Source: Roseiconus lacunae (GTDB taxonomy: Bacteria; Planctomycetota; Planctomycetia; Pirellulales; Pirellulaceae). From it: 64,000 bases of DNA. Under the pieces are notes generated by a model. It searched no databases and was not told where the DNA came from. It was given only the letters and a program-made list of their open reading frames with translations. The stretch lies in NCBI RefSeq assembly GCF_008312935.1, contig NZ_VSZO01000010.1, positions 62,001 through 126,000 of the forward strand, read 5' to 3'. A program made the translations under genes and the position numbers. Positions 55,506-64,000 of the stretch are shown piece after piece; within the stretch, counting starts at the first letter, position 1, and each line of letters opens with the position of its first letter.

Positions 55506-55589
55506 GCGACAATGCCATTCAACTTTCCAAGTTGAAAGCGAAGCGATGCGACAATGCCGCTCAACTTTCCAAGTTGAAAGCGAAGCGAA
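55506..55589. repeat. Two tandem 42-base repeats with palindromic core
   Basis: Unit 1 (55506-55547) and unit 2 (55548-55589) are nearly identical, differing at a few bases around AATGCC. Each contains CAACTT-TCC-AAGTTG, a six-base-pair stem with a three-base loop. The repeats lie in the 329-base gap between the DJ-1 gene start and the NRPS 3' end, and could mark transcript ends. No gene is seen in this gap. Confidence 0.6.
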
Positions 55590-55638
55590 TCACTTCTCCG
55601 GTTTGAAAACACTGCCAGTGTTGGAGGATTGCGGCGGT

Positions 55639-58600
55639 TCACCGGTTACCTCCATCTGTTTTTGAATCTTCTTGACGCAGTAGCCAAGCGTTGCAACCGG
55701 GGAACCCCACAATGCTGGAATGGGTCCCGACGCATTCAACCACGTCTACTGCCCGGTAGAAATGATCCCAAGTGTTTTCGGCGAGCCATGGTTTGCTTTC
55801 CGAAGCGACGACGAACTCGACATCGATCGAGAGACGTGTGGTGGGTTTGATCGCCGGCGATCGCAACAGCGGCCCAAGCCTGCGACGTATGTCTTCCGCT
55901 TGCAGGCCATCAAGATTAGTCGCTGACTGCCAACGTGATGTATCAACGTTACCGGCGACTCCATGAAGGGGTTGATGAGGAATCGCATCGAGCAACACAC
56001 AGCGGTTGATTCTTTGATGCCATTCCGGCCGATGATTTAGCATGAGGTATAGCACTGATGCCGAAAAACTGTGGGCATAGACGCAGATCGGCAACGGCCT
56101 CCGTTCGATTTCGGACTGTAGCAGGCCTTCCCAGCAAGACGCCACGCCCTCAATCGTCGTGGGAACGTCACCGTAACCATCAATCCCCGGCAGCGATAAC
56201 GAAACACAATCGGTATCGGTTGCAAGTTGTCTAGCTAACGGTTCATACAGATCGCCCAACCCGGGTAATCCCGGGAGCACGATCGACAACGATTTCGGTT
56301 CTGATGCTTGGCACGGCAGACGACGGACCAACCCCATCGAATGGTCGATGCAGGCGGACTGATCAGTGATCCCGTTGACCAGCGCTGCTTGGCTGGCGAT
56401 CGTCGATGCTTCGAAAAGCTGCGACAACGTTAGCGTGACGTTCATCTGATGTTCGACTTCACGCAACAGCATTGCCGCAGACAAGGAATGCCCTCCGACG
56501 AAGAAAAAGTCATCGTCACGACTGAAGTCATGATGCCCTAGCAATCGAGACCAAATCGTCGCGAAGGCTTGTTCGACGGAATCATCAAATTTGCTGGCTT
56601 TGTCTTTTACGTTAACGGCGACAGCGTTTGCTAAGATCGAATCGCGATCCACCTTCCCCCGCGACGTCATCGGAATCGCATCAAGACACAACCATCGATC
56701 CGGTCGCATCGAAGAAGGCAATGCCTGTGACACTTCTCGCCGAATTGTTTCATGTTCCGAATAACCATTCTCCACCACCGCGGCGACCAATCGGGTTAAT
56801 GCTCCGTCCCTGTCTGCAACGACAGCGACGGCCTCGACCCCTGGGTGCTGTCGGATTCGATCGGCAACATCGTCCGGAGAGACGCGCACCCCGCGAACCT
56901 TGATCTGATCGTCTAAACGTCCCAGAAAGTGATACACACCGGATTCATCGCGGCGCACACGGTCGCCGGTCCAGTACGCGATCTGTGTCGGATCAATCGG
57001 ATGTGGACGAAAACCACCTTCGTGAACCAGAGTGTTGGACTTCCAATATCCGGCCGCGACTCCAGAGCCAGCGACGACCAACTCGCCAATCACGGTTCCA
57101 CCGTATGGCACACGATGGAACGGCTTTCCATCAGGATCAACAACGATTAATTCCGCCCCGGCGAAAGGGCGACCGATCGGAACCTCACAGCGATCTTCCA
57201 CCGAACGGACTTGGTGCGCAGCACAGATAATCGTCGCTTCGGTTGGTCCGTAAGTATTCCACAATTCAATGTTGGGAAAGGCTTGAACCCAGCTCGCCGC
57301 GAGTTCACGATCAAGTTTTTCACCTCCGACAACGACGGCTCGCAGTTTCCCCGATTGACCCGATGCGATGACTTCGAGCGCCCAACGATGGAAGAAAGCC
57401 GTCGGCAGATCCAACACGGTGCATCGTGATTGCTCCACCCACTGACAAAACATTCGCGAATCGAGACGGACTTCTTCGGGTACAAGACAAAGTGTTGCCC
57501 CCGATCGAAGCGTCGGAAAGACTTCTTCAAAGAACAGATCGAACTCAGGTGAGGCGTACTGGGCGACACGATCTTTGGGACTCAATCGTAATAATCCTGC
57601 GAACGCCTGATTGTGTATATCAAGTGCGTCGCCGGTAACGACAACTCCTTTCGACTCACCCTGCGTTCCCGAGGTCATCGCCAGACACGCTGTCCCATTG
57701 GGAAGCGTCATGTCCCGCTGTGCTTCATTCGAAAAAACGAACGGATGTCCGTGCCGATAGTTCTTGCAACAATCGATGAGTGTTCGGATCGTGCGATCCG
57801 GTTGTAGATGACGCAGTGTCTGATCGGTTGGCCGGTCGGTTTCTTGAAGACGCGTCTGCCGCTCTAACTCCTTGTATGACAGTTGCACCATTCCGTCATC
57901 GATGGCGATCTGTTCCGGTAGCCGTTGTGATTGCCGGACTAGTGCGACTTCGAAATCAGATGGTTTGATGACTTCAGAGCGATCAAAACTACTGGGAGTA
58001 CCATCGCCATTACAAATGCCCATCAGTGGTGAGTTGACTCCAGTGACCAAGTCCGTCGCCAGTTCACTGATTTGCTTCACGACCGATGCGGCGGTTGACT
58101 CGCGAAACAAATCGGTCGCATACTCGAGCGAGAGCGCAGCGGAACCGTCGGAGTTCTCGGAAATCGACACCGTCCACTCGAACTTCGACTGATCGATCGT
58201 TGGAACGACCGGACGCAACGTCGCTTGACCGAGATCAAATGACCTCACCGGTTCGGCTGCGTAACTGAGCATGACCTGAAATAGCGGTGACCGGTCAAGT
58301 CGCCGTTCCGGATTCACTGCAGCAATGATTTCGTCGACGGACAGCTTTTGATGATGAAGAGCTTCATCAAGCGTTTGCTGGGCATGCCGTAACCAATCGC
58401 CAACAGTCACATCGTTCTGCAAATCAGGGTTGTCCAACCGCAAGACCAATGTGCCGACAAAAAAGCCCATCAGGTCGGTCGTGCCGGAACCATCCCTTCC
58501 CGCATGAGGCATTCCAACCGCGAAGTCCGAACCGCCACTTCGACGATGCAGATACAATCGGAGACACGCCAACCAAAACGCGGCCTTGGTTAAGTTCAAT

Positions 58601-61600
58601 TCACGGCACAGTTCGCCAATCAACTCGTTGACGGCGGCGTCTAGAGGATGAACGACACTTCGACCGGCAGACGAGAGTTTCTTTGGAACTTGAAAATCAG
58701 GCCAAAGCTGAACGTCTTGCACCTTCTGGAACTTGGATTTCCAGTCGTCGGTGACTGACGCAGTCGACTCTTTCAGCGGACGAGCACAGTACGACGCGTA
58801 GCGACCGGTGGGAGCATTCTGACGGATTAATTGGTCATCAACCGCGTTACCAGCGATAGCGTAGAATCGTTGCAGTTCCTCAATAAAGATCCGCATCGAC
58901 CATGCATCGATGATCACATGGTGAAACAGAATCAACAACATTGACCGATCACCTTCGACATTCGCCAACGACGTCTTCCAGAGCGGTCCGGAGGCAAAAT
59001 CGAAAGGTTCTTCAGTTTGACGATCGATCCACTCTCTCGCTCGCTGCCGATCCGAAAAGGACTGTGCTTCGATGATGATCGTGGGATCGCGATGGAAGCG
59101 TTGAACTGGTTTTCCATCGACTAGATCGATTGTCATGCGAAGCACCTCGTGTCGACGGCCAATCGCGTTCAACGCGAAACGCAGTCGTTCGACATCAATG
59201 GATCCACTGATATCCGCAATCGCGGGGATTACATACGCCTTCCCCTGCCCGAGTTGCTGCAGTATCCACAATCGTTGCTGCTGTGGCGTTAACGGCGCTA
59301 CGGACAGTTCCATATCACCACGCTGCACATTCGAGTCAGTTTTCGATTGATCGAGCAACCCTACGATGGTCGATCGTAACTCTCCCAACCGATCGATTGA
59401 AACAAACTCTTTCAACTGTAGCGTGATACCGAAATGATCCGACAACTTTGCCGTGGCTATAATTGCCAACAATGAATATCCACCCAACTCCGCGAATCGG
59501 TCGCTCGGTGAGATTTCATCCTGCTGCAAAATTTCTGCCAGGATCTCACGAATCCCAAACCAGGTTGGATCGTTGGCAACAAACGACAACTGATCATCAT
59601 GTCGGCTAAACGGGCCTTCAATCGATCGTAACTGTGTTGCCAATGCTGCGCGATCGAGCTTCCCTCGTGTAGTTAACGGCAACCGATCGACACGCCCGAT
59701 GACCTGCGGAATCATTCGATCGGGAAGATAGGTTCTCAACCACTCCTGCCACTGATCGTAGTCGACCGCTTTGCCAACGTAGAGCATTCCCAGCCGATCT
59801 TGATCAGCCAAACCCACCGCGACTGCTTGAACGCTGGAATGTGACTCGACGACCTTTTCGATCTCCGCCGGTTCAATTCGAAAACCATGCAAGTTAATTT
59901 GATCATCACACCGACCAACAAGTTCAACGCGCCGACAAGCTGGATCAGAATCATTCAGCGATATCCGCGCCAGATCACCAGTTCGGTAACAACGTGTCGG
60001 GTACGGATCACCGGGGAAAAGCTGACGATCAAACGCGCCGCTGGCATGCCTAACGTATCCCGTTGAAACACCCGTCCCCCAAATACAAAGTTCACCAACC
60101 GAGCCGTCGGGCACCGATCGACCAAGTTTGTCGAGAATCGCGATCGCGGTACCAGCTATAGGCCTGCCGAGATGAACTTGCGGCTTTTGAAGCGGAGGTC
60201 CCGACCACTCCGCTATCATCGCATTGACGGTTGTTTCGGTGGGACCATAGGCATTGAAGACACGAGGAACGGTTCGCAGTACATCGCCAAGTGTCTCGGC
60301 CGAAAGCGAGTCTCCTCCGAAGGCGACGAGTCGGACATCGCGGTAGAAGTCGGTGGTGCGGTCGAATGTTTCACGGATCGCGCGATGATAGGAAGGCGGT
60401 AAGTTCAAAACACTGACCGCATAACGTTCGATCAATCGTCGAATCTGCCGCGGCGAACGATCTTCGTCGCATAGAACAACTGCCCCACCGGCACACAGAA
60501 TCGGAAAGATTTCTTCGACAGACATGTCGAAGGTCAACGAGGCGAATTGCAGTACCACGTCATCCGAGGACAGATCGTATAGATCGATCATCGCATGACA
60601 CAAGTTCACTAAACTATGATGGACGATCGGGACTGCCTTGGGTATTCCACTCGTCCCTGACGTTAATAGAACGTACGCAGTGTGTTCGTCAAACAAAGAC
60701 GGCGCGTCTGCCAGCTCGCTTGACTTGCCTTTCGAATTGAGCGCATCGGCCAACTCAGTAGCTGATGTCTGACGTATGATCTCGGAGTGACGTTCTGAAG
60801 GTTCATCCACCGCGATCGGCAGATAGGCGGCACCACACCGCAAGACGGCAATTAGCTCAACGATCGTCTGCCTGTCGCGTCTCGCATTGATCGCGATCAG
60901 ATCCCCGGGACCGAAACCAGCTGCACCAAGCTTATCGGCAAGGACACGGCTGCGATGATTGAGTTGCCGGTAAGTCAAGTCACCATCGGCAGCGAAAACA
61001 CAGACTTTGTCGGGGAATGCTTCAAAGGCCTGCTCAATCCAATCAATCACCGTGTCTGGCGTCGTCCTCGCTGCTTCGCGTCGATCAAATTCAGACCGAT
61101 GATCCAACTCCCCCGACTCCGAACGGACGGCTAAGGAATCGATCGACACCGACGGTTCGTCACAGACCTGTTCGAGCAACGAAATCAACAAGTTTGACCA
61201 GGACCGAACCAATTCGACCGAATAGCGTGTGCTTTGATACTTCCAATTTAAGCGCCGTCGGTTCGGAAGCTCATAAACCTCCAATGTGAGGTCGTCCTCG
61301 ATTTCCTGGTACAACGCAAAATCCAATATCGTTTGCCGTTGCCAATCCGATTGATCGTTCCAAGCTTCGAAAATGTTTTGGTACGTAAACGAATAGGGAA
61401 ATGTCGCCCGCCCATGATCTGACGCGATCGCGTGACCGGAAGCACGCAACTGTTCCGAAAACGGCAGGTGACCGTGCTGTACGGCCTGCAAAAACGTTTC
61501 GGAAACCGTTTGACAAAGCGATGCGAAGCATGTGCCCTTGGTAATCTGACATCGCGTCGCGACAAGGTTGATGAAGCACCCCACGCTGGACTGATACGCC

Positions 61601-62859
61601 CCACGAAGTCCTCCGGGGCGTCCTGAAACCGGTGTTGTAACCACTAAATCATCTTTGTCACCAATTCGATTGAGCAGCACAAAATACAGCGACAAAAGCA
61701 CCGCCGAAGGTGGGCAGCGAAGTTCTCGCGCCAAGTTTTCCAAAGCGACATTGTGGTGACTCTCTAGGTCGACCGAGACACAACCGACCTGTCCCCCGAC
61801 GTCCGAAGGTGCGTCATCACTGGAAAGATCGGGTTGCAAACCGACATCGCCTTCCGCCCCGATCAAAACCTTTTTCCAGTACGCTCGATCCGCCTCTGCT
61901 TGCGGGGATCTCAGGTAATCTGATTCCCATCGAAGGTACTGAAAAAAGCCGGTGTCAAGCGACTCTGTTGATGCGTCGTCAATGCGACTTGATTCTCCGT
62001 CCGTTTTATTGCCCGCAACCTCCTTAATCCGAAAGTACTCCGTCCATAGTTCACCCACCAACGGTACGGCGGACAAACCATCGATCACGATGTGATGGAC
62101 CTTGATCAACACCCAGGTCGCTTGCTGATCGATCGCATAGTACGTCTCAATTGGCGGGCGAGACTGCATCTCCATTGGCTGTTGTACCAGTTTCCGAAAC
62201 TGTTGCAGAAGATCACCACTTGGTTCAATTGATCGAGAAGCAGCCAGCGTATCCGCTGGCACAACCGTTTGATGCAGTGAGCTTTGAGAGTCGTCGTACG
62301 ACACTGTCACACGTAGCGCCGGATGACGCCGTACGATCGCCTTGAGTGCTTCATCGAATCGACCTGGATCGAATTCATGAGAGGCATCGATCTGAAACAA
62401 CAGCGGAACATGAAAGCTCGAATCAAGCTGTCGGGACTGACCGATGTACCACAGCCCTTGCTGTGTTTCCGACAGTGGAAACGAATCGCCATCCCGAAGC
62501 TTAAACGAGTCCGAGAGATGCTCATTGAATCGCGGTCTTAGGTCGGTTGGGGAGATTGCCTTTCCGTCCAATTCAATCTGTCCCAAACGATCGGCAAGCA
62601 TTTCGACGAGTTGGTCAACCGTCGGGTAATCGAACAGCACCGAAGTCTTCAATTCGATTCCATACATCGATTCCAAGATTAACTTGAATTCGACAGCTTG
62701 ACTGGAATCGGTCCCTAAGTCTGCAAACGCTTCATTGGGAAGGATCTCGTCAATCGACTCGAATCCTAGAAAATCCACCAACTTTTCGCGGACTTCCAGC
62801 GAGAGTCGCTCCGATGACTTTCCACCGATCCTGGCGTTGTTTGAAACCGTGTCGATCAT
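55639..62859 (-). CDS. Non-ribosomal peptide synthetase, ACP-C-A-PCP-C-A-PCP-TE
   Basis: A 2406-residue two-module NRPS. Domains in order: ACP-type carrier (about 15-95, ADLGTDSSQAVEF); C1 (about 125-560, HHIVIDG); A1 (about 590-1080, LLTSGTSG, NAYGPTETT, GRCDDQINLHG); PCP1 (ELGGYSLL near 1121); C2 (HHVIIDAWS near 1313); A2 (from about 1623; TSGTQGESKG, NTYGPTEAT, GRLDDQIKVRG); PCP2 (VGGHSLSA); and thioesterase (AHSFSAS, GTHSS). The A1 pocket reads D-M-E-N-V-F-A-V-N-K by alignment to GrsA, close to the ornithine code. A2 lacks about 37 residues including core motif A2. The leading carrier plus the FcoT-like and TauD-like genes upstream (joined by ATGA) suggest it loads a modified acyl chain first, as in isonitrile-lipopeptide synthesis. 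It ends with a thioesterase, not a reductase. Confidence 0.93.
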   Translation of the reverse strand: MIDTVSNNARIGGKSSERLSLEVREKLVDFLGFESIDEILPNEAFADLGTDSSQAVEFKLILESMYGIELKTSVLFDYPTVDQLVEMLADRLGQIELDGKAISPTDLRPRFNEHLSDSFKLRDGDSFPLSETQQGLWYIGQSRQLDSSFHVPLLFQIDASHEFDPGRFDEALKAIVRRHPALRVTVSYDDSQSSLHQTVVPADTLAASRSIEPSGDLLQQFRKLVQQPMEMQSRPPIETYYAIDQQATWVLIKVHHIVIDGLSAVPLVGELWTEYFRIKEVAGNKTDGESSRIDDASTESLDTGFFQYLRWESDYLRSPQAEADRAYWKKVLIGAEGDVGLQPDLSSDDAPSDVGGQVGCVSVDLESHHNVALENLARELRCPPSAVLLSLYFVLLNRIGDKDDLVVTTPVSGRPGGLRGAYQSSVGCFINLVATRCQITKGTCFASLCQTVSETFLQAVQHGHLPFSEQLRASGHAIASDHGRATFPYSFTYQNIFEAWNDQSDWQRQTILDFALYQEIEDDLTLEVYELPNRRRLNWKYQSTRYSVELVRSWSNLLISLLEQVCDEPSVSIDSLAVRSESGELDHRSEFDRREAARTTPDTVIDWIEQAFEAFPDKVCVFAADGDLTYRQLNHRSRVLADKLGAAGFGPGDLIAINARRDRQTIVELIAVLRCGAAYLPIAVDEPSERHSEIIRQTSATELADALNSKGKSSELADAPSLFDEHTAYVLLTSGTSGIPKAVPIVHHSLVNLCHAMIDLYDLSSDDVVLQFASLTFDMSVEEIFPILCAGGAVVLCDEDRSPRQIRRLIERYAVSVLNLPPSYHRAIRETFDRTTDFYRDVRLVAFGGDSLSAETLGDVLRTVPRVFNAYGPTETTVNAMIAEWSGPPLQKPQVHLGRPIAGTAIAILDKLGRSVPDGSVGELCIWGTGVSTGYVRHASGAFDRQLFPGDPYPTRCYRTGDLARISLNDSDPACRRVELVGRCDDQINLHGFRIEPAEIEKVVESHSSVQAVAVGLADQDRLGMLYVGKAVDYDQWQEWLRTYLPDRMIPQVIGRVDRLPLTTRGKLDRAALATQLRSIEGPFSRHDDQLSFVANDPTWFGIREILAEILQQDEISPSDRFAELGGYSLLAIIATAKLSDHFGITLQLKEFVSIDRLGELRSTIVGLLDQSKTDSNVQRGDMELSVAPLTPQQQRLWILQQLGQGKAYVIPAIADISGSIDVERLRFALNAIGRRHEVLRMTIDLVDGKPVQRFHRDPTIIIEAQSFSDRQRAREWIDRQTEEPFDFASGPLWKTSLANVEGDRSMLLILFHHVIIDAWSMRIFIEELQRFYAIAGNAVDDQLIRQNAPTGRYASYCARPLKESTASVTDDWKSKFQKVQDVQLWPDFQVPKKLSSAGRSVVHPLDAAVNELIGELCRELNLTKAAFWLACLRLYLHRRSGGSDFAVGMPHAGRDGSGTTDLMGFFVGTLVLRLDNPDLQNDVTVGDWLRHAQQTLDEALHHQKLSVDEIIAAVNPERRLDRSPLFQVMLSYAAEPVRSFDLGQATLRPVVPTIDQSKFEWTVSISENSDGSAALSLEYATDLFRESTAASVVKQISELATDLVTGVNSPLMGICNGDGTPSSFDRSEVIKPSDFEVALVRQSQRLPEQIAIDDGMVQLSYKELERQTRLQETDRPTDQTLRHLQPDRTIRTLIDCCKNYRHGHPFVFSNEAQRDMTLPNGTACLAMTSGTQGESKGVVVTGDALDIHNQAFAGLLRLSPKDRVAQYASPEFDLFFEEVFPTLRSGATLCLVPEEVRLDSRMFCQWVEQSRCTVLDLPTAFFHRWALEVIASGQSGKLRAVVVGGEKLDRELAASWVQAFPNIELWNTYGPTEATIICAAHQVRSVEDRCEVPIGRPFAGAELIVVDPDGKPFHRVPYGGTVIGELVVAGSGVAAGYWKSNTLVHEGGFRPHPIDPTQIAYWTGDRVRRDESGVYHFLGRLDDQIKVRGVRVSPDDVADRIRQHPGVEAVAVVADRDGALTRLVAAVVENGYSEHETIRREVSQALPSSMRPDRWLCLDAIPMTSRGKVDRDSILANAVAVNVKDKASKFDDSVEQAFATIWSRLLGHHDFSRDDDFFFVGGHSLSAAMLLREVEHQMNVTLTLSQLFEASTIASQAALVNGITDQSACIDHSMGLVRRLPCQASEPKSLSIVLPGLPGLGDLYEPLARQLATDTDCVSLSLPGIDGYGDVPTTIEGVASCWEGLLQSEIERRPLPICVYAHSFSASVLYLMLNHRPEWHQRINRCVLLDAIPHQPLHGVAGNVDTSRWQSATNLDGLQAEDIRRRLGPLLRSPAIKPTTRLSIDVEFVVASESKPWLAENTWDHFYRAVDVVECVGTHSSIVGFPGCNAWLLRQEDSKTDGGNR

Positions 62860-63416
62860 GCTGCCCCCAGGACCACCAGCTTGACCTCGCCGTCGCTTCG
62901 ACCGCGAGCATGATCATGGAACCGACATGCGGTCTTTAAGATCGAAAGATTACGTCTCGTTTTTGCCGATGTAATTCGAACCTCACCGCGGAACCCACGC
63001 GGGTTCAGCTCCGTGTGATAGTGACTATCGATCTGGGCAATCAGATAGTTCGACAGCTGTTTTTCAAAAAACGACTCGAGAGTGAAATCGTCGAGTGCTG
63101 GCAACAACCGTTCGCGAATGCAGACTGCCAGCAACACGTACGCGAGCTGGTTGTAACAGATATTAAATTCGACTGCGTTGAAGTGTCCGGTATCGTCGAT
63201 ATAGCAAGAACGATCGATCTCAAAATCACCGACCGCGACCATCGAATCCCACCATCGACGCTGTTCGGATGCGAAACCGATTCGGGCTGACTTGAGGTAT
63301 CGACATGAATCTCGATAGGGCGTGAGAACTCGATTGATGAAGTCATGATCGACTTCAAAAACCTCGAATAACGCATCCGTCGTGATCGCTTGCTTTGCAA
63401 CCAAGATTGAACTCAT
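62856..63416 (-). CDS. FcoT/ScoD-type hotdog-fold thioesterase
   Basis: A 186-residue protein, close to the roughly 183 residues of M. tuberculosis Rv0098 (FcoT). The segment SCYIDDTGHFNAVEFNICYNQLAYVLLA is the family signature, and TLESFFEKQLSNYLIAQIDS, with the basic NPRGFRGEVRITSAKT and a CRFHD region, fits the rest. In the actinobacterial isonitrile pathway (ScoD) this enzyme family adds glycine to an unsaturated acyl-ACP and hydrolyses the product. The same role is inferred here. The ATG at 63416 overlaps the stop of the upstream oxygenase (ATGA) and its own stop overlaps the NRPS start (ATGA), so all three are translated together. Confidence 0.88.
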   Translation of the reverse strand: MSSILVAKQAITTDALFEVFEVDHDFINRVLTPYRDSCRYLKSARIGFASEQRRWWDSMVAVGDFEIDRSCYIDDTGHFNAVEFNICYNQLAYVLLAVCIRERLLPALDDFTLESFFEKQLSNYLIAQIDSHYHTELNPRGFRGEVRITSAKTRRNLSILKTACRFHDHARGRSDGEVKLVVLGAA

Positions 63417-64000
63417 CGGACAAGTCCCCGGTAAAACGGATGATCATCGTAAATACCGATGCGATAACTCTTGCTATGCTGTCCGGGTTTGACCGCGGTC
63501 GACATGTGGATCAAGAACCGGTTGTCCCAAATAATCAAATCGCCTTCTGACCACGCATGCTCATGGATGTGCTCGGGTCGTTCGATAAATTCGAACAGCT
63601 CGGCCAGCTTCGCCGTGTTTTCTTCGTGGGACAAACCTTCGATCGCGACCGAGAAACCACGGTTGAGATACAGGATCTTTTCCCCGGTCACCGGGTGTTC
63701 GATCACGGCAGGGTGACGAACGGGTGGGACTTCTTCGTTAATTCGGTCGAGCAGTTCTTGAAGCGATCGATCGATATCACTTGCCTGAACTTTGTACCTC
63801 AGTTGTCCCGCGTGAATGACGACCGCGTCATCGACCAGATCACGTAAGTGATCGGGCAGCTTGCGGTACACCTTTTCCATATCGATGTACAGCGTCCCAC
63901 GGGCATCATGTGGGAAAACCTGTGGATAGATCGATGTCCAAGACAACGGTTGTTGCTCGAACGAACAATCGGTGTGCCAGTAGTGCCCCGTACGTGCGAC
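63413..64000 (-). CDS. TauD-like Fe(II)/2-oxoglutarate oxygenase, ScoE-type (5' end outside window)
   Basis: The last 196 codons are present. Iron ligands are visible: GHYWHTDCSF gives the HxD pair, and WDNRFLIHMST gives the distal His 156 residues later. An Arg 15 residues after that His (KSYR) is at the position expected to bind a carboxylate of cosubstrate or substrate. HPVTGEKILYLN is a TauD-family landmark. The spacing and the adjacent FcoT-type gene match ScoE/Rv0097, which converts an N-carboxymethyl-beta-amino acid into an isonitrile. A TTG within the frame could be taken for a start, but the HxD motif lies upstream of it, so the gene begins beyond the right edge. Its stop overlaps the FcoT-type ATG. 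Confidence 0.88.
   Translation of the reverse strand, partial: VARTGHYWHTDCSFEQQPLSWTSIYPQVFPHDARGTLYIDMEKVYRKLPDHLRDLVDDAVVIHAGQLRYKVQASDIDRSLQELLDRINEEVPPVRHPAVIEHPVTGEKILYLNRGFSVAIEGLSHEENTAKLAELFEFIERPEHIHEHAWSEGDLIIWDNRFLIHMSTAVKPGQHSKSYRIGIYDDHPFYRGLVR

Overview
The window comes from a planctomycete, most likely a Rhodopirellula-like Pirellulaceae member. This is inferred from lineage hallmarks read in the proteins: DUF1559 pilin-like proteins with paired small lipoproteins, PEP-CTERM tails, giant surface proteins with an LExRxLLA N-terminal motif and dockerin-like EF-hand pairs, Ser/Thr kinases with one central membrane segment and TPR-like tails, several sulfatases, and a DUF3124 and a DUF1206 protein. 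No rRNA, tRNA, CRISPR array or intact insertion sequence was recognised.

Layout. 1-5.1 kb: end of an EF-hand protein, a receptor Ser/Thr kinase, DUF3124 and DUF1206 proteins. 5.2-6.6 kb: a Tat-exported PhoX-like (DUF839) protein. 6.9-22 kb: a probable metal-homeostasis region. On the minus strand lie a Fur/Zur-type regulator, a flavin oxidoreductase with a Cys-rich tail, a compact FeoB and a coupled hypothetical gene. Diverging on the plus strand are a giant surface protein with two choice-of-anchor M domains, a COG0523 (CobW/ZigA-type) GTPase, a thioredoxin-like lipoprotein and a small PEP-CTERM anchor-M protein. 22-29 kb: a HEAT-repeat protein, two sulfatases and a ThuA-like protein. 29-36.5 kb: a second kinase, an FHA-GGDEF protein, a TonB-dependent receptor and a hypothetical protein. 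36.5-41 kb: a beta-lactamase-fold hydrolase, a dehydrogenase pseudogene, a nested inverted repeat, and an operon of DUF1559 protein plus two lipoproteins. 41.9-55.3 kb: a 2804-residue surface protein, PEP-CTERM and DUF1559 cassettes, a zinc-ribbon membrane protein with a biotin/lipoyl-like tail, and a DJ-1/PfpI protein.

55.6-64.0 kb (minus strand) is the most notable part. Three genes joined by ATGA overlaps encode a TauD-like Fe(II) oxygenase (cut by the right edge), an FcoT-type hotdog thioesterase, and a 2406-residue NRPS (ACP-C-A-PCP-C-A-PCP-TE). The families and gene order match the actinobacterial isonitrile-lipopeptide pathway (ScoE-ScoD-ScoB-ScoA; M. tuberculosis Rv0097-Rv0098-Rv0100-Rv0101). 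The first adenylation domain carries an ornithine-like specificity code. This looks like a planctomycete version of that pathway, with the acyl carrier fused to the NRPS and a thioesterase in place of the usual reductase.
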